DNA of 64,000 nucleotides, from positions 8,865-72,864 of the forward strand of contig MLAK01000560.1 of assembly GCA_001839685.1 (NCBI GenBank), written 5' to 3'. The notes below the pieces were generated by a model. It had not been told where the DNA came from and did not search any database. It saw only the letters and a program-made list of their open reading frames with translations. This stretch comes from Tritrichomonas foetus. Taxonomy: Eukaryota; Parabasalia; Tritrichomonadida; Tritrichomonadidae. The position numbers and the translations under genes were made by a program. Of the stretch, positions 1 through 10,155 are shown in pieces. The first letter of the stretch is position 1. Every line of letters starts with the position of its first letter.

Positions 1-60
1 TTTGATTTTGATTTGTTTGATTTTGATTTGTTTGATTTTGATTTGTTTGATTTTGCTTTG
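1..60. repeat. 15-bp tandem repeat (TTTGATTTTGATTTG)
   Basis: About four copies of a 15-bp unit reach the window edge. The unit is a multiple of three and lies in frame in the minus-strand ORF, where it encodes TNQNQ, so copy-number change keeps the frame. The true repeat length cannot be seen. Confidence 0.85.
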
Positions 61-2182
61 TTTGATTTATTTGGAAAGAAGATAGATTGTTGCTTTCATA
101 TAGTTTTTTAAATGCATTCGAAATTATGAAACTCCTTTGAATGTTTGAGCCATGTATTCTTTGAAATATTAAATTTTCCTTTCTTTCTTTATCAAAAAAG
201 ATTTTTATCATATCAAACATTTCAGTTTGGCATATATACATGATTTTCTGAAAAGCATATTCACTTGGGAGTCTAACATGATTTAAATAAAAAATAAAAT
301 TCGAAAATGACGCACATTGGTTTATTTCCTGCAGGGTTAAGTGAACTGTACCTTCTTCAATCATAGCGCATTCAAACCAACGTCTTCTTACCTTTTTATA
401 AGATTTAAAATTATATTTGTGCGCAAGAATTCTCCTTTCAAAAGAATTAATAAAAGAAAAATAAGTTTTATCGTTTAGATTTTTTTTAATTTGACCAAAG
501 AAATTTTCAGAATTAATTGTTCCTATTTTTCCAATTGAAAAAGCACAGGGAATATTTGTTAAAACGATTATTACTGATGAAAAATAATTGGCTAAATGAA
601 TACAGACTTTTCGATTGTAAAAAGCAACGAATTTTTTAGATTTTGATGTAATGATACCGTTTTTATACAATGAATAGTAATTCAATGTTGTAAACAATGC
701 GATATAGCTTATTTTGAGTCGCTCTACTCTTGTTAATGTTTTACATCGAATTAATAAATTAATTGAAACGCTTGGGATGAGATATAGAACGAAAATGTAA
801 TCTTCTTTTAAAAAAGCTTTTTGCAGAATATTATCAGAGAACATTATATAAGGATAAAAATCATCCATTGAATTCAAAGTATTGCTTGACCAAATATAAC
901 TTGGCATTGTAGTATCATATTGATAAAATGTATTTTTTGATATTGCTTCTTTTGAATTGTAATTTTTTAAAAATACAGCACCATATTTTATTAAGTGTTT
1001 TCGTATCCTTTTAAGAATATGAGCTGGGTCATTTGGTGTCATAACACAATCTTTAATACTTAACAACTCTGAACTTTTTTTAAAGTATTTTGTCCATTTC
1101 TCAAAATATTTTGTTTGTGCACTGTCATATGATGGATCTGCATCATATGAGTGCATTATTACTCGAAAAGGACTTGAAATTTCTTTACTAATATTTTGTA
1201 GTGAGTTTAAAATATTTTGATCTGCAGATCCATTGTTTGATGTATATACAAAAACAGGAAAAGATGAAACCGTAAAGAAAGGATTTATCATAAAAATAAA
1301 AATATTATTAATAAAACTATTGTTTTCAATTAATTCTGCCATCATTTTTCGATACAATAAACAGTCATTAGAATAAAACGGATCATATTTCGAAATAATT
1401 TTCTTACCACTGTCTAAAACTCCATAAATTTCTTTTTTCTTTCTGTGGAAGCATTGTTCCACATGAGTGGCATCAACAGAAATATTTACATATAATTCTT
1501 CAGGTAATTCCACTTTATCCTGAAGAATATCGGTAAAATAGCGAATTATATTTGTAATTTTATTTATCTGACTAAAATCACAGAAACATGGGATGTTTTC
1601 AGTTTTAATCCAAGAATTGATAGTCAAAGTGCACGGACCATTTAAAAGATTTGAAACATATGTATATTGTGTTGTTTTTAAATTACAATATAATTCGATC
1701 CAAAAAAGACGTGACTCTATATCATAAACATTTTTTTTTCTGTAAACAAAATTTTTAAAATTATTAGCAATAGCGTGGGATACAGGTTGACTTAAGAATT
1801 GATTTAGCATTTCTTCTATTAATAAAGTATCTTTTTGTCTCTTTTTTTGTTGCAAACATTGAATAATTTTCATATTTTCTTTATGTTTGGTTTTATAACG
1901 AGAAATAACACCCTCTCTGGATTTTTTTTCTTGTGCTTCTTTATATTTTTTTTTCTTCTGATTATATTTTGTTATTGTTTGAGTTTGCTGGGAAAATGGT
2001 TGTTCCGGTTCATCGAAATCAAAATTAGTTCGAATTAAATTTAAATGATTTGGCAATTGCTTTTGAGTTCGAGCCGATAGAAAATGTAATAATTTTTGTA
2101 GAATGGAATATAAGAGGTAAATATAAAAAAAAATGCCACTGAGAGCAAGAAATTCTATCATTTTTTTGATGATTAATTTCAT
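1..2182 (-). CDS. P-element/THAP9-like transposase ORF, partial at window edge
   Basis: An open frame of about 727 codons runs without a stop from an ATG at 2182 (or 2161) past base 1, so the C-terminus is missing. The first 35 residues contain a hydrophobic stretch (FFYIYLLY) that looks like a membrane anchor, followed by a K/E/Q-rich segment. Further on I see VDATH (D237), HSYDADPSY (D347, D349), NDPAHILKRIRK (D385, H388) and NSENFFGQIKKN (E559). The last two resemble the D-x-x-H-hhK and E-x-FF-x-x-IR motifs of P-element/THAP9 transposases, whose RNase H-like core uses a split D-D-E triad. The visible end is a TNQNQ pentapeptide repeat. No terminal inverted repeat was found near the start. 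It could be an active element, a domesticated copy or an unrelated family; the assignment rests on motifs only. Confidence 0.45.
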   Translation of the reverse strand, partial: MKLIIKKMIEFLALSGIFFYIYLLYSILQKLLHFLSARTQKQLPNHLNLIRTNFDFDEPEQPFSQQTQTITKYNQKKKKYKEAQEKKSREGVISRYKTKHKENMKIIQCLQQKKRQKDTLLIEEMLNQFLSQPVSHAIANNFKNFVYRKKNVYDIESRLFWIELYCNLKTTQYTYVSNLLNGPCTLTINSWIKTENIPCFCDFSQINKITNIIRYFTDILQDKVELPEELYVNISVDATHVEQCFHRKKKEIYGVLDSGKKIISKYDPFYSNDCLLYRKMMAELIENNSFINNIFIFMINPFFTVSSFPVFVYTSNNGSADQNILNSLQNISKEISSPFRVIMHSYDADPSYDSAQTKYFEKWTKYFKKSSELLSIKDCVMTPNDPAHILKRIRKHLIKYGAVFLKNYNSKEAISKNTFYQYDTTMPSYIWSSNTLNSMDDFYPYIMFSDNILQKAFLKEDYIFVLYLIPSVSINLLIRCKTLTRVERLKISYIALFTTLNYYSLYKNGIITSKSKKFVAFYNRKVCIHLANYFSSVIIVLTNIPCAFSIGKIGTINSENFFGQIKKNLNDKTYFSFINSFERRILAHKYNFKSYKKVRRRWFECAMIEEGTVHLTLQEINQCASFSNFIFYLNHVRLPSEYAFQKIMYICQTEMFDMIKIFFDKERKENLIFQRIHGSNIQRSFIISNAFKKLYESNNLSSFQINQTKQNQTNQNQTNQNQTNQNQ

Positions 2183-3010
2183 AAAACGCAACTTTTTCAA
2201 TACATATTCAGTCGATATTTCAATGAAAAAAAACCATTTCCATTAAAATTTTTTTATTCTTTAAAAGGCTAAAATGTCATATTAATGAAGAATTTCCATT
2301 TGAAAATAAATACACATATATGTAACAATATTTTTCTTTAATAAATATGTGTCAATCAAGAATTACAATTTTTTTTAGGAATATTTATAAAAAAGTATTA
2401 GCATCAAAAAAATGTCATAGATATATTTTAAATTGTATATAGTTACATCCACATAAAAAATTAATAGAAAATATCTATTAGATTTTGTTTAAATGCAAAA
2501 AATTACAAAAACTCTTTGGTGTGCAGAACGGCTTATTCATTTTTTTCTTAATTTTACTTGATAAAAATGAATTATATCAAAAATAATTAGGATTTGGGGT
2601 TATAGATCCTGAAAAATTGAAAAACCACGGTTTTAGAAATTATTATTTTTTCTACCCTTTAAAATCATTTAAACTTCAAATTAATTATATATTCATGATA
2701 TTTAAATATAATTAAGATTATATTATGAAATTTAAATCAAATTAATAATTTTTTACTGACAAAAAATTAAATATCATTTTTCGAAATTGTCAAGTGACCA
2801 TGCTGCTGAACAGTTTAATAATCATATATCGATAGTCTATCTAGTATGTAATGATGCAGTGTTTTTCGTTTTTCGAGAAACCTATCCTGTCTGAAGAAAA
2901 AGTTGATTCAAAATATCTTTATACGATGTTCTTTTAGCACTTAACGGAAAAAATTCAATACTTTATAAACAATTGACTACTAAACGTTCCTTTTATCTAT
3001 TTTTTTTTCG
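2183..3010. other. Intergenic region between divergent genes
   Basis: AT-rich, with no supported ORF. It holds an AACTTTTTCAA copy at 2190-2200, just upstream of the minus-strand ORF, and a CCTTTT initiator-like element at 2989-2994 serving the plus-strand gene. Nothing else recognisable. Confidence 0.6.
2989..2994 (+). promoter_or_regulatory. M5-like initiator (CCTTT)
   Basis: CCTTTT lies 17 nt before the ATG at 3011, a typical trichomonad 5'-UTR length. M5 (CCTTT) is known in Trichomonas vaginalis to replace the Inr at the transcription start. Assignment here is by match and position. Confidence 0.4.
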
Positions 3011-4135
3011 ATGTCGCAGGGTTTTAAATCCACCTTCTCTGCTTCTGTTAATTCTGGATCTACAATCAAATCCTTTGATGAATACCAAGCAACTCGTAGA
3101 GAAAAAATGGAGCAAGTTTCAAATGATCTTCAAGCCAAAAAAGAACAAGATATCCAAAATCTTCAAGATACGCTCAACGACTTAATGATGCAGCTCAGTG
3201 TCGCCCATTCAAACTTGGCAGCTGATGAAAGACACTTTCTTGCTCAAAAAGAAACTCTTGAGTCAGAATTAAAGAAAATTAAAATTACAGCCGATACTCA
3301 ATTTTCAATCAACAGAGATGAATACCGCGATCAAATGACAAAATTACAAAAAGAATATGATCGTACAATGAGTGAATATGTTCGTAATATGCCAGATTTG
3401 ATGAATCCATCAAAGCCCGCCGATATTGCAGAACCTTATCATTCATCGATCGGTTCAACTTCAACACGTCGCTCACCATACAAGAGTCCAAAACAAAGTT
3501 CAAAGTCGATTGTGACAATTGACGAAATAGACGATGATTCGAGCGACCATTTATACACAGAAAGAATTCAACAACTTGAAAGTCAAAAACAGGAACTCAT
3601 TCAGCTCATCAAAGAAGATGAACGAAACAATCAGAATAGGATAACTGAAATCACTACAATGATGGATGTTCAAGATTCTCAATTTGACAAGGAAATCGCA
3701 AAATTACAGGAAAAAATGAAGCAAAAGGAAGAAGCTTATAAAACACAGTTGAATTCACTATACGTCGAATTACAACGTGCAAAAGATAAGCGAAAAGCAA
3801 CAACAGAAAAGCGACAAGAAAAAGTCAGCTCCCTCCAAGCCCAAATCGATCGAGTTGAAAATGAATATAAAGAAAAAATTAGAGAAGCAAACAGTGTAGC
3901 AGAAAAACTGAAAACATCTCTCCTCAACGCAAACATCAGGAAATCTCAACAACTTGAACTCGAAAGAAGGAGAACTGAAGAGTCTCGAATGCTGAATGAG
4001 GAATCTCTTTCCCTTCAACAACAAGTTTTCGAGATGCAGAAAGACCTTCAAAGAGCCAAAGAAGAATCCCAATTAAGAAGGAGGGAACTCAGCGCTCAAT
4101 TGGGACCAAGAAGGACAGCATCACTTTTCCCTTGA
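3011..4135 (+). CDS. Coiled-coil protein, function unknown
   Basis: 374 aa. The first 25 residues are S/T-rich, then heptad-rich K/E/Q sequence covers about residues 28-130 and 190-370, broken by a Ser/Pro linker around 135-175 (HSSIGSTSTRRSPYKSPK). No catalytic domain or membrane segment. The ATG at 3011 follows a CCTTTT element by 17 nt, which supports this start. The build suits a cytoskeletal or axonemal scaffold, but that is inference; I recognise no family. Confidence 0.8.
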   Translation: MSQGFKSTFSASVNSGSTIKSFDEYQATRREKMEQVSNDLQAKKEQDIQNLQDTLNDLMMQLSVAHSNLAADERHFLAQKETLESELKKIKITADTQFSINRDEYRDQMTKLQKEYDRTMSEYVRNMPDLMNPSKPADIAEPYHSSIGSTSTRRSPYKSPKQSSKSIVTIDEIDDDSSDHLYTERIQQLESQKQELIQLIKEDERNNQNRITEITTMMDVQDSQFDKEIAKLQEKMKQKEEAYKTQLNSLYVELQRAKDKRKATTEKRQEKVSSLQAQIDRVENEYKEKIREANSVAEKLKTSLLNANIRKSQQLELERRRTEESRMLNEESLSLQQQVFEMQKDLQRAKEESQLRRRELSAQLGPRRTASLFP

Positions 4136-4657
4136 ATCAATGAATGAAACGGGAAAAATGATATGAAAATCACCAAGCTTCAATTTGTAAGTGTGTGTTT
4201 CGCTCTAGTCGTATTTTTCACATCCATAAAAATATATTTTCAATAAACTGAATAAAATTTGATTATTTGACTATTTAATGCTAAACAATTAAATTATCAA
4301 ACATTTCATTCTATTCAAATTTCTCATTCTTTTTTCTTCTTTTATGTGAACTCACTAAGATTAACTTTTTGAATTTGGAGAGTGATGTGAATATGTTAAT
4401 GAAAAAAAGGTTAACTGCAACTAAAATGACAATTTCATCTGAAACCATGAATGATTTCAGAGGCAGCTAGAAAATGATGTACGGAAGTTTTAGACAAAAA
4501 GATAACAAAATTATAGTTGAATATTAAAGTATATTGATTTCATGTTTAATGGATGAAATGTGATATAAAATATTCGCTTTTTTAGAATTGTGACCGTTTT
4601 CTAATTATTTTAAATTCAAATTAATCGTTTTTTCTCGTTTTCTAAAAAATATCATTA
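4136..4657. other. Intergenic region with 4658 promoter
   Basis: AT-rich spacer. Near its right end it has GACCGTTT (about 4592-4599), which matches the published Trichomonas M3 consensus, and an Inr match at 4652-4656. No ORF of its own. Confidence 0.55.
4652..4656 (+). promoter_or_regulatory. Initiator (Inr) TCATT
   Basis: TCATT fits the trichomonad Inr TCA-Y-W and ends one base before the ATG at 4658, predicting a very short 5' UTR. Together with the M3-like GACCGTTT about 60 nt upstream it defines a plausible core promoter. Confidence 0.6.
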
Positions 4658-7600
4658 ATGGCGGATCAAAGTTCGAAGCTTACCTCTTTCTTAAAGACTT
4701 TCAGTAACTTCCCCGGAAATAATTTCGCCCCGAAACCCGCCGCTCCCGAACATAAAGACGAAAAAAGTTTAAATAATCCTGTTCTTAATTTTGGTGATGC
4801 AGACGATACGGGAATTTTTGGTGATTCCGATCAAGGAAATGCCACCCAAATGCAACTTTCGCATATGGAAAATTTAATTCAAATGAAAACTCAGCAAATC
4901 GAAAGGCTTCAAGCAGAAGTTCGTACATTGATTCGAATTCAAAACGATCAAGCAATCGCACTCGAAATGGCTCTCCAAGATCGTCGAGAGCTTGAACGAC
5001 AGCTCGCTCAAACTCAAACGGGACTTCCATCAAATACGATAAATATCGGCGACGATATGGGCCAGCCAATGATCCAAAAACCAGCCAGCGCACAACAGAG
5101 GCCATCTTCGGCTCATATCAAGAACCAAGAAACTCCATATTTCTTAGAAAATTCTATGTTTTTACGCGCATTCCTCAGAAACGACCAATCTGCTCTCGAT
5201 GAGCTTGTCAAATCAATTCAATCAATATCAGATCAAAATACGCGAGGTCTGGCAGGACAGGCACTTTTTGTCCAAATGCAAAAATATATGCAATTGAATC
5301 AATTTTTTGAACGACTTTCTGACGATTCTGGAACAGATAACTTCATTTCTACTTTCGAAAACAATATTCGAAACTTAATCGATAGTAGGAGAATCATTCT
5401 ATGGGCACACATTCCATCGGCTCATGTTATAGTGTCACGTACTGCTTCCCTTCTTGTTCCAGAAGGTGAGGGCCTCCTTGGAAAAGTTGTGTCTGAAGGT
5501 CAGAAGCTTATTTTAACAGATATTTCACGTAACCCATCTTATTCCCTTGATTATGATGCACCACTTGTTTCTAATGCTCGTGTTACTGTTTATCAGCCAG
5601 TGGTAAACAGTAAAAAGGAAACAATTTGGATTATTCAGATTATTGATAGGTTAAATGCCAAAGGAAATATAGTTACACCAACCGGAGATGACTTTTTAAT
5701 TTTAGATTTTCTTTCTTTATCACTTTTGAAACTTTATCAAGAAGAAACACGAATTGATGAAATGATCAAACGTATTTTAACTGAATCAACTCGTTCTTTA
5801 CTCACAGAACGTCAAGTTATGCCCCTTCTGGAAACTGTCCAACTTACTGTAACTCGTTTAGTTGGATGCGAATTTCTTCAAATTTTCTTCACTGATCCTG
5901 CAACAAACAGTATCTTCCAATTGAAAGAAGGATCTAATTCCGAAGCTTCTGCTGAAGTTAATCTCTCATCTGTTAGTCGAGTCAATCTTCCAGTCGATGA
6001 TGCAGGAATTGCAGGAATTGCATTCAAAACCAAAAAAGTTGTAAATGTAGCTGTAGCGAAGGAACACGAAGGCTATAATGCATCAGTCGATGGTCAGTAT
6101 CAAAATGGAGCTGTTATTGCAGTTCCACTTCTTTCTTCAAAAGGCGCTGTTTCACTCATTGCTGTTGCTAGACAGAAAAGAAATGGAATGATGTTTACTG
6201 ATTCCGACGAAATCATTCTAGAAGCACTTTCAAGAGTCTCACAGGGGGCTTTAACAAATGCCCAAAGTCACGAACGTAATATTGCAGAAATTCAAAAAGC
6301 CTTAAACAATCATAAATATTATACAGCCCTTCTTGCCGTTGCCCAAGAACTTTCTGCAGTTCTTGATACAGATACACTTGTTCGTAAGATTATGACGAAA
6401 GCACAATCGTTCATTGGCGCTGATCGTTGTTCACTTTTCTTAGTTGATAAAGTTCGTGGAGGTCTTTGGTCAATGGTTGCTCATGGTGCTACAGATAGAA
6501 TTCATATTCCTGAAGGAGAAGGTATTGCAGGTCATGTTGCAGCAACTGGTGAGACTTTGAATATTCCTGATGCTTACAATGATCCAAGATTCAATTCAGC
6601 TGTTGATAAAACTACTGGTTATCGAACAAGATCAATTCTTTGTGTCGCAATTCATAATGGAAGTGGTGGAATCATTGGTTGTACCCAAATGATTAATAAA
6701 CTGGGTGCACCTGAGTTTTCAAAAACAGATGTAGAATTAATGACTGCATTTAATGTTTTCTGTGGTATTGCACTAAGTAACGCCCAACTTTTCGAAGCAG
6801 CAACACAATCAAAGAAGAAAATGACAGCAATGCTTGATATTGCACTTTCATTATCAACATCAATGACACTTGATGCACTTGTTACAAATATTATGGCTCG
6901 CGCACGTGAATTAATTGAAGCAGAACAATGTTGGTTGTTCATTCATGATCGAATTCATCATATGTGTAGACCACTTGCTGCTAATAATGAAAATGCAGTA
7001 GAATTTTCATGTAAAAAGGACGCTGTTGGTTATGTTGCTGTAACCGGAACAGAATTAAATATTTCTGATCCAAAGAACGATAGAAGATTTGATATGTACT
7101 ACTCGAATACAATGAATGTAGAAGTGAATAGTATGTTGATTATTCCTGTTATTGATGCTTCTGGTCAAATTGTTGGTGTTGTTAAAGCAATCAACAAGAA
7201 AGGAATGCCAAAATTCACAGAAGAAGATCAATCTCTTTTACGTGCATTTGCTTCTTTCGCTGGTCTTGCACTTGAACAATGGATGTCTAAGAGACCAGGT
7301 GAATTTGGTCAATCAGATATCGAACTTGTTGAACAGCTTTCACCTTCAGAATTAACAAGTGTTGAATTAAGTGATAGAATGAAGATTTTCGATCCACTAA
7401 TTGGAATTGTTGCTTCCAACAAATTTGATGTTCTTGAATATCAAAGAAACGATCAATTCCGAATTCTTATTCACTTTTTCGACCAATTTGACTTACTCAC
7501 TACTTTCCAAGTTTCTCTTGGTACAATGTTACGTTTCCTTGGTGCTGTTTATAATGAATATCATCATATTCCATTCCATAATTTCAACTTTGCTGTTAGT

Positions 7601-8326
7601 GCTGCACAATTCGTTTTTTATGAATTGAAAGAAGGCAAGCTTTGCACAGTTTTAAACAAACTTGAACTTTTAGTTCTTTTGGTAACTTGTATCTGTCATG
7701 ATATGGGTCATAGTGGTCGTACAAATGTTTTTAATGCTAAAGCTCAAACACCATTAAGCATTTTGTATAAAGATCAACCAGTTATGGAAACATTCCATTG
7801 TTCGTCTGCGATTAAAGTGTTGTCACATCCAACATGCAACATTTTAACTGGAATGAATAGTGAACAGTTGACTAACTTTTGGACATTTTTGATTGATTGT
7901 ATCCTTGCAACAGATATGTCACAACATCAGAAGATCCTCGAAGAAGCCGAAGCTAAGCTTGCCCAAGGTGAAGGCTCTTTTGATATGAAGAATGCTTCAG
8001 TCAGACTTCTTTTATTGAAACTTCTTGTTAAAGGAGCAACAAATGCAACAGTTTCACGTATATTTGATCCGAAGAATCCATGGAGCAGTGCAATTTGTGA
8101 AGAAGCACTTCCACGAATTGATTCACGTACAGAAGAAACAATAGTTTGTGCAAATGATAAAGATTTAGATGTTGCAAGAGGACAGATTAAATACATTCAA
8201 GATATTTGTGTTCCATTATTTACGACACTTGGTAGAGCAGTTCCTTCTCTCCAATCTGTCGGAGATCAAGTTCGCGTTAACCTTTCGAAATGGAAGGAAA
8301 TCGCGCCAGATCCAGAAGAGAAATAA
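4658..8326 (+). CDS. Four-GAF cyclic-nucleotide phosphodiesterase homologue, probable pseudoenzyme
   Basis: 1,222 aa. Four GAF-type sensory domains at roughly 205-350, 375-530, 560-715 and 735-885 precede a class I PDE domain at about 915-1210. Conserved in the PDE domain: P972-F-H974-N, the C-H1014-D1015-M-G-H1018 metal motif, LATDMSQH, and the purine-binding glutamine region (ARGQIKYIQ). Two metal ligands are missing: the second His of the H-N-x-x-H motif is Phe978, and the late Asp of the HxAD-h-SNP motif is replaced by GATNAT (1126-1131). GAF-PDEs normally hydrolyse cAMP/cGMP in the cytosol; here catalysis looks impaired and a cyclic-nucleotide sensing or scaffold role is possible. Family call is firm, activity is inference. 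Confidence 0.88.
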   Translation: MADQSSKLTSFLKTFSNFPGNNFAPKPAAPEHKDEKSLNNPVLNFGDADDTGIFGDSDQGNATQMQLSHMENLIQMKTQQIERLQAEVRTLIRIQNDQAIALEMALQDRRELERQLAQTQTGLPSNTINIGDDMGQPMIQKPASAQQRPSSAHIKNQETPYFLENSMFLRAFLRNDQSALDELVKSIQSISDQNTRGLAGQALFVQMQKYMQLNQFFERLSDDSGTDNFISTFENNIRNLIDSRRIILWAHIPSAHVIVSRTASLLVPEGEGLLGKVVSEGQKLILTDISRNPSYSLDYDAPLVSNARVTVYQPVVNSKKETIWIIQIIDRLNAKGNIVTPTGDDFLILDFLSLSLLKLYQEETRIDEMIKRILTESTRSLLTERQVMPLLETVQLTVTRLVGCEFLQIFFTDPATNSIFQLKEGSNSEASAEVNLSSVSRVNLPVDDAGIAGIAFKTKKVVNVAVAKEHEGYNASVDGQYQNGAVIAVPLLSSKGAVSLIAVARQKRNGMMFTDSDEIILEALSRVSQGALTNAQSHERNIAEIQKALNNHKYYTALLAVAQELSAVLDTDTLVRKIMTKAQSFIGADRCSLFLVDKVRGGLWSMVAHGATDRIHIPEGEGIAGHVAATGETLNIPDAYNDPRFNSAVDKTTGYRTRSILCVAIHNGSGGIIGCTQMINKLGAPEFSKTDVELMTAFNVFCGIALSNAQLFEAATQSKKKMTAMLDIALSLSTSMTLDALVTNIMARARELIEAEQCWLFIHDRIHHMCRPLAANNENAVEFSCKKDAVGYVAVTGTELNISDPKNDRRFDMYYSNTMNVEVNSMLIIPVIDASGQIVGVVKAINKKGMPKFTEEDQSLLRAFASFAGLALEQWMSKRPGEFGQSDIELVEQLSPSELTSVELSDRMKIFDPLIGIVASNKFDVLEYQRNDQFRILIHFFDQFDLLTTFQVSLGTMLRFLGAVYNEYHHIPFHNFNFAVSAAQFVFYELKEGKLCTVLNKLELLVLLVTCICHDMGHSGRTNVFNAKAQTPLSILYKDQPVMETFHCSSAIKVLSHPTCNILTGMNSEQLTNFWTFLIDCILATDMSQHQKILEEAEAKLAQGEGSFDMKNASVRLLLLKLLVKGATNATVSRIFDPKNPWSSAICEEALPRIDSRTEETIVCANDKDLDVARGQIKYIQDICVPLFTTLGRAVPSLQSVGDQVRVNLSKWKEIAPDPEEK

Positions 8327-8646
8327 GAATGTTATGTTTATATTTTATTTTATTTATATTTGACGATTATTCCCAATAAAAATTTGATGTATAATACTTT
8401 TAAAGATTTTTCTACGTGTGCTTTGAGTTTGATATCAATAAACATCATATCAATTATTAAACCAAATAATATTTTGTTATTAATCATGAATCATTTTCTT
8501 TCATTAAAGGAGAAAGCATTGTCTGTTTTTATTATGCAATATTTGTTGAAAAAATGAAAGAAGTAGCACACATATCTACAATTTATCTTTCCAAATAAAA
8601 TAAAAAAGTTAAAATTAAAGATTCTAAAAGGAAAAAGAAATAACAT
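8327..8646. other. 3' spacer between convergent genes
   Basis: AT-rich region separating two convergent stops. No supported gene or repeat. Confidence 0.5.
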
Positions 8647-10155
8647 TTAAAAGAAAACATTACTCATCATTGTTGGCGCAGTTCTTTCTCCATTTTCTCT
8701 TCTTTGATGTTGAATTTGTGGATTCGGTCTGATGAGTTCATCAGCATCGTCAATTTCATCAATTACCCTTCTTGGCCTCCTGGATGGTGGAATGTTGGTG
8801 TTCAATTGTTGAGGAATTCTTTGATTTCTTCTAATATTCGAATGGTTTATTTCTTCATTATAATTTGTACTGCTGCTTCTAGTTTGAATATTTTGTGGCC
8901 TTCTTAAATTTGGAGCATTTTGAGGTATCACCTGTGAATTATGATTATATAAAGAGTTGGCAAATTGATTTTGACTTTGAATATATCTTTGTTTTTGATA
9001 TGATATTCTATTTATTGACGAATAAACACTTGGATAATTATTTTCACCACTGTTATCTTCATTATTATGATAATTAGAATGACTGTAGTTTTCTTCAAAG
9101 TCATCATTATCATCATAATATTCATTTTCATTTTCTTCTTCTTCAAAATAAGATTGTTGATCATCATAATCTTCTTGATTTTCCTCTTCTGGAGCTGTGT
9201 GGCGCGAATCAATTAACCCATTCACATGCTTTTCTAATTCTTCACCGTAAAAAGTTTCACCTGCAAAATCAAATTCTCTGTTTGTTGGATTTAAAGGTAC
9301 AATTGACTTCGTTCGAAGATCGTATACTTTTTGATGTCTGAATGTAATAAATGCCTTTTCAAAAGCTCTGTGATAGTCTGGTGGTATTCCAAATTTCGGA
9401 ATTGTTTTAATAGTATTCATGATCACATTTATATTTTTCAAGCGGTGGACATAATCATTGGCCGTTTTAACACCCATCATTCTAATTGCTGGTGCATAGT
9501 CGCAGCCACTGAGAATACAAAAGGTTAAGAATTCATCATGGGAATTATAATTTAGAGTTCTTAAAGCATCTGCATATTTTATACTATCAACATATCCTTC
9601 ATCATTCATTTTAAAAAGAACTTGTGGTGTGCCATAAGCAATAAGATCAGAATCTTCAGTTAAAACAAGATCAACTTGTTTAGTTCGAGCTAAATACGCC
9701 AATTGTGCGTCAGCCTCATAAGGAGCAACAATAAAAGGAATTCTCTTTGTTTTTAAGTAGTTTATAAAAGTAGTGACAGTTTCAAATTTTATCGAAATTG
9801 CTTCATTATAACAATCAATTGGTCGACCTTCTCTTTCAGCTTTCAAAATTCGCTGTCGTGCATTTTCCCTGATTTGTCTACGTGCTAAATCAGTAGCACT
9901 CTTGATTGGTAAAGGTCTACCATCAAAAACAAAAATAGGTTGGAGACCGTTATTAAGTAGGATATTTAATCTTTTCACCAAAAAAGGTAAAATTCTTTCG
10001 GTTGCCGGGTTATGAAAAAGTTCTTTGCTGCAAGCAAAGACGCTTCGATGCAACCACGTAAATCCATCAACCGCGACTTTTTTGCCTCTGAACTGAGAGA
10101 TATGTACGTGGTCTGTACACCCTCTTAACTCGGGCAGTAAATTTTTAATTCCCAT
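8647..10155 (-). CDS. EXO1: EXO1/FEN1-family (XPG) nuclease, EXO1-like
   Basis: 502 aa. The N-terminus MGIKNLLPEL and VAVDGFTWLHR form the XPG-N nuclease region with metal-binding Asp; FVFDG, APYEADAQLAYL, TEDSDL and the helix-hairpin-helix start LSGCDY complete the XPG core by about residue 240. The CxxxL pattern and lack of a FEN1-type spacing favour EXO1, a 5'-3' exonuclease and flap nuclease in mismatch repair and end resection. The C-terminal half is D/E/N/Q-rich and disordered. It ends in NVFF, but a proper PIP box is absent. Possible Inr matches lie 24-38 nt upstream (10179-10193). MLH1 is in the same window. Confidence 0.85.
   Translation of the reverse strand: MGIKNLLPELRGCTDHVHISQFRGKKVAVDGFTWLHRSVFACSKELFHNPATERILPFLVKRLNILLNNGLQPIFVFDGRPLPIKSATDLARRQIRENARQRILKAEREGRPIDCYNEAISIKFETVTTFINYLKTKRIPFIVAPYEADAQLAYLARTKQVDLVLTEDSDLIAYGTPQVLFKMNDEGYVDSIKYADALRTLNYNSHDEFLTFCILSGCDYAPAIRMMGVKTANDYVHRLKNINVIMNTIKTIPKFGIPPDYHRAFEKAFITFRHQKVYDLRTKSIVPLNPTNREFDFAGETFYGEELEKHVNGLIDSRHTAPEEENQEDYDDQQSYFEEEENENEYYDDNDDFEENYSHSNYHNNEDNSGENNYPSVYSSINRISYQKQRYIQSQNQFANSLYNHNSQVIPQNAPNLRRPQNIQTRSSSTNYNEEINHSNIRRNQRIPQQLNTNIPPSRRPRRVIDEIDDADELIRPNPQIQHQRRENGERTAPTMMSNVFF

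Noticed and set aside
8647..8680. PIP box at the EXO1 C-terminus
   Set aside because: NVFF is present but the hydrophobic and glutamine positions of QxxhxxFF are not.
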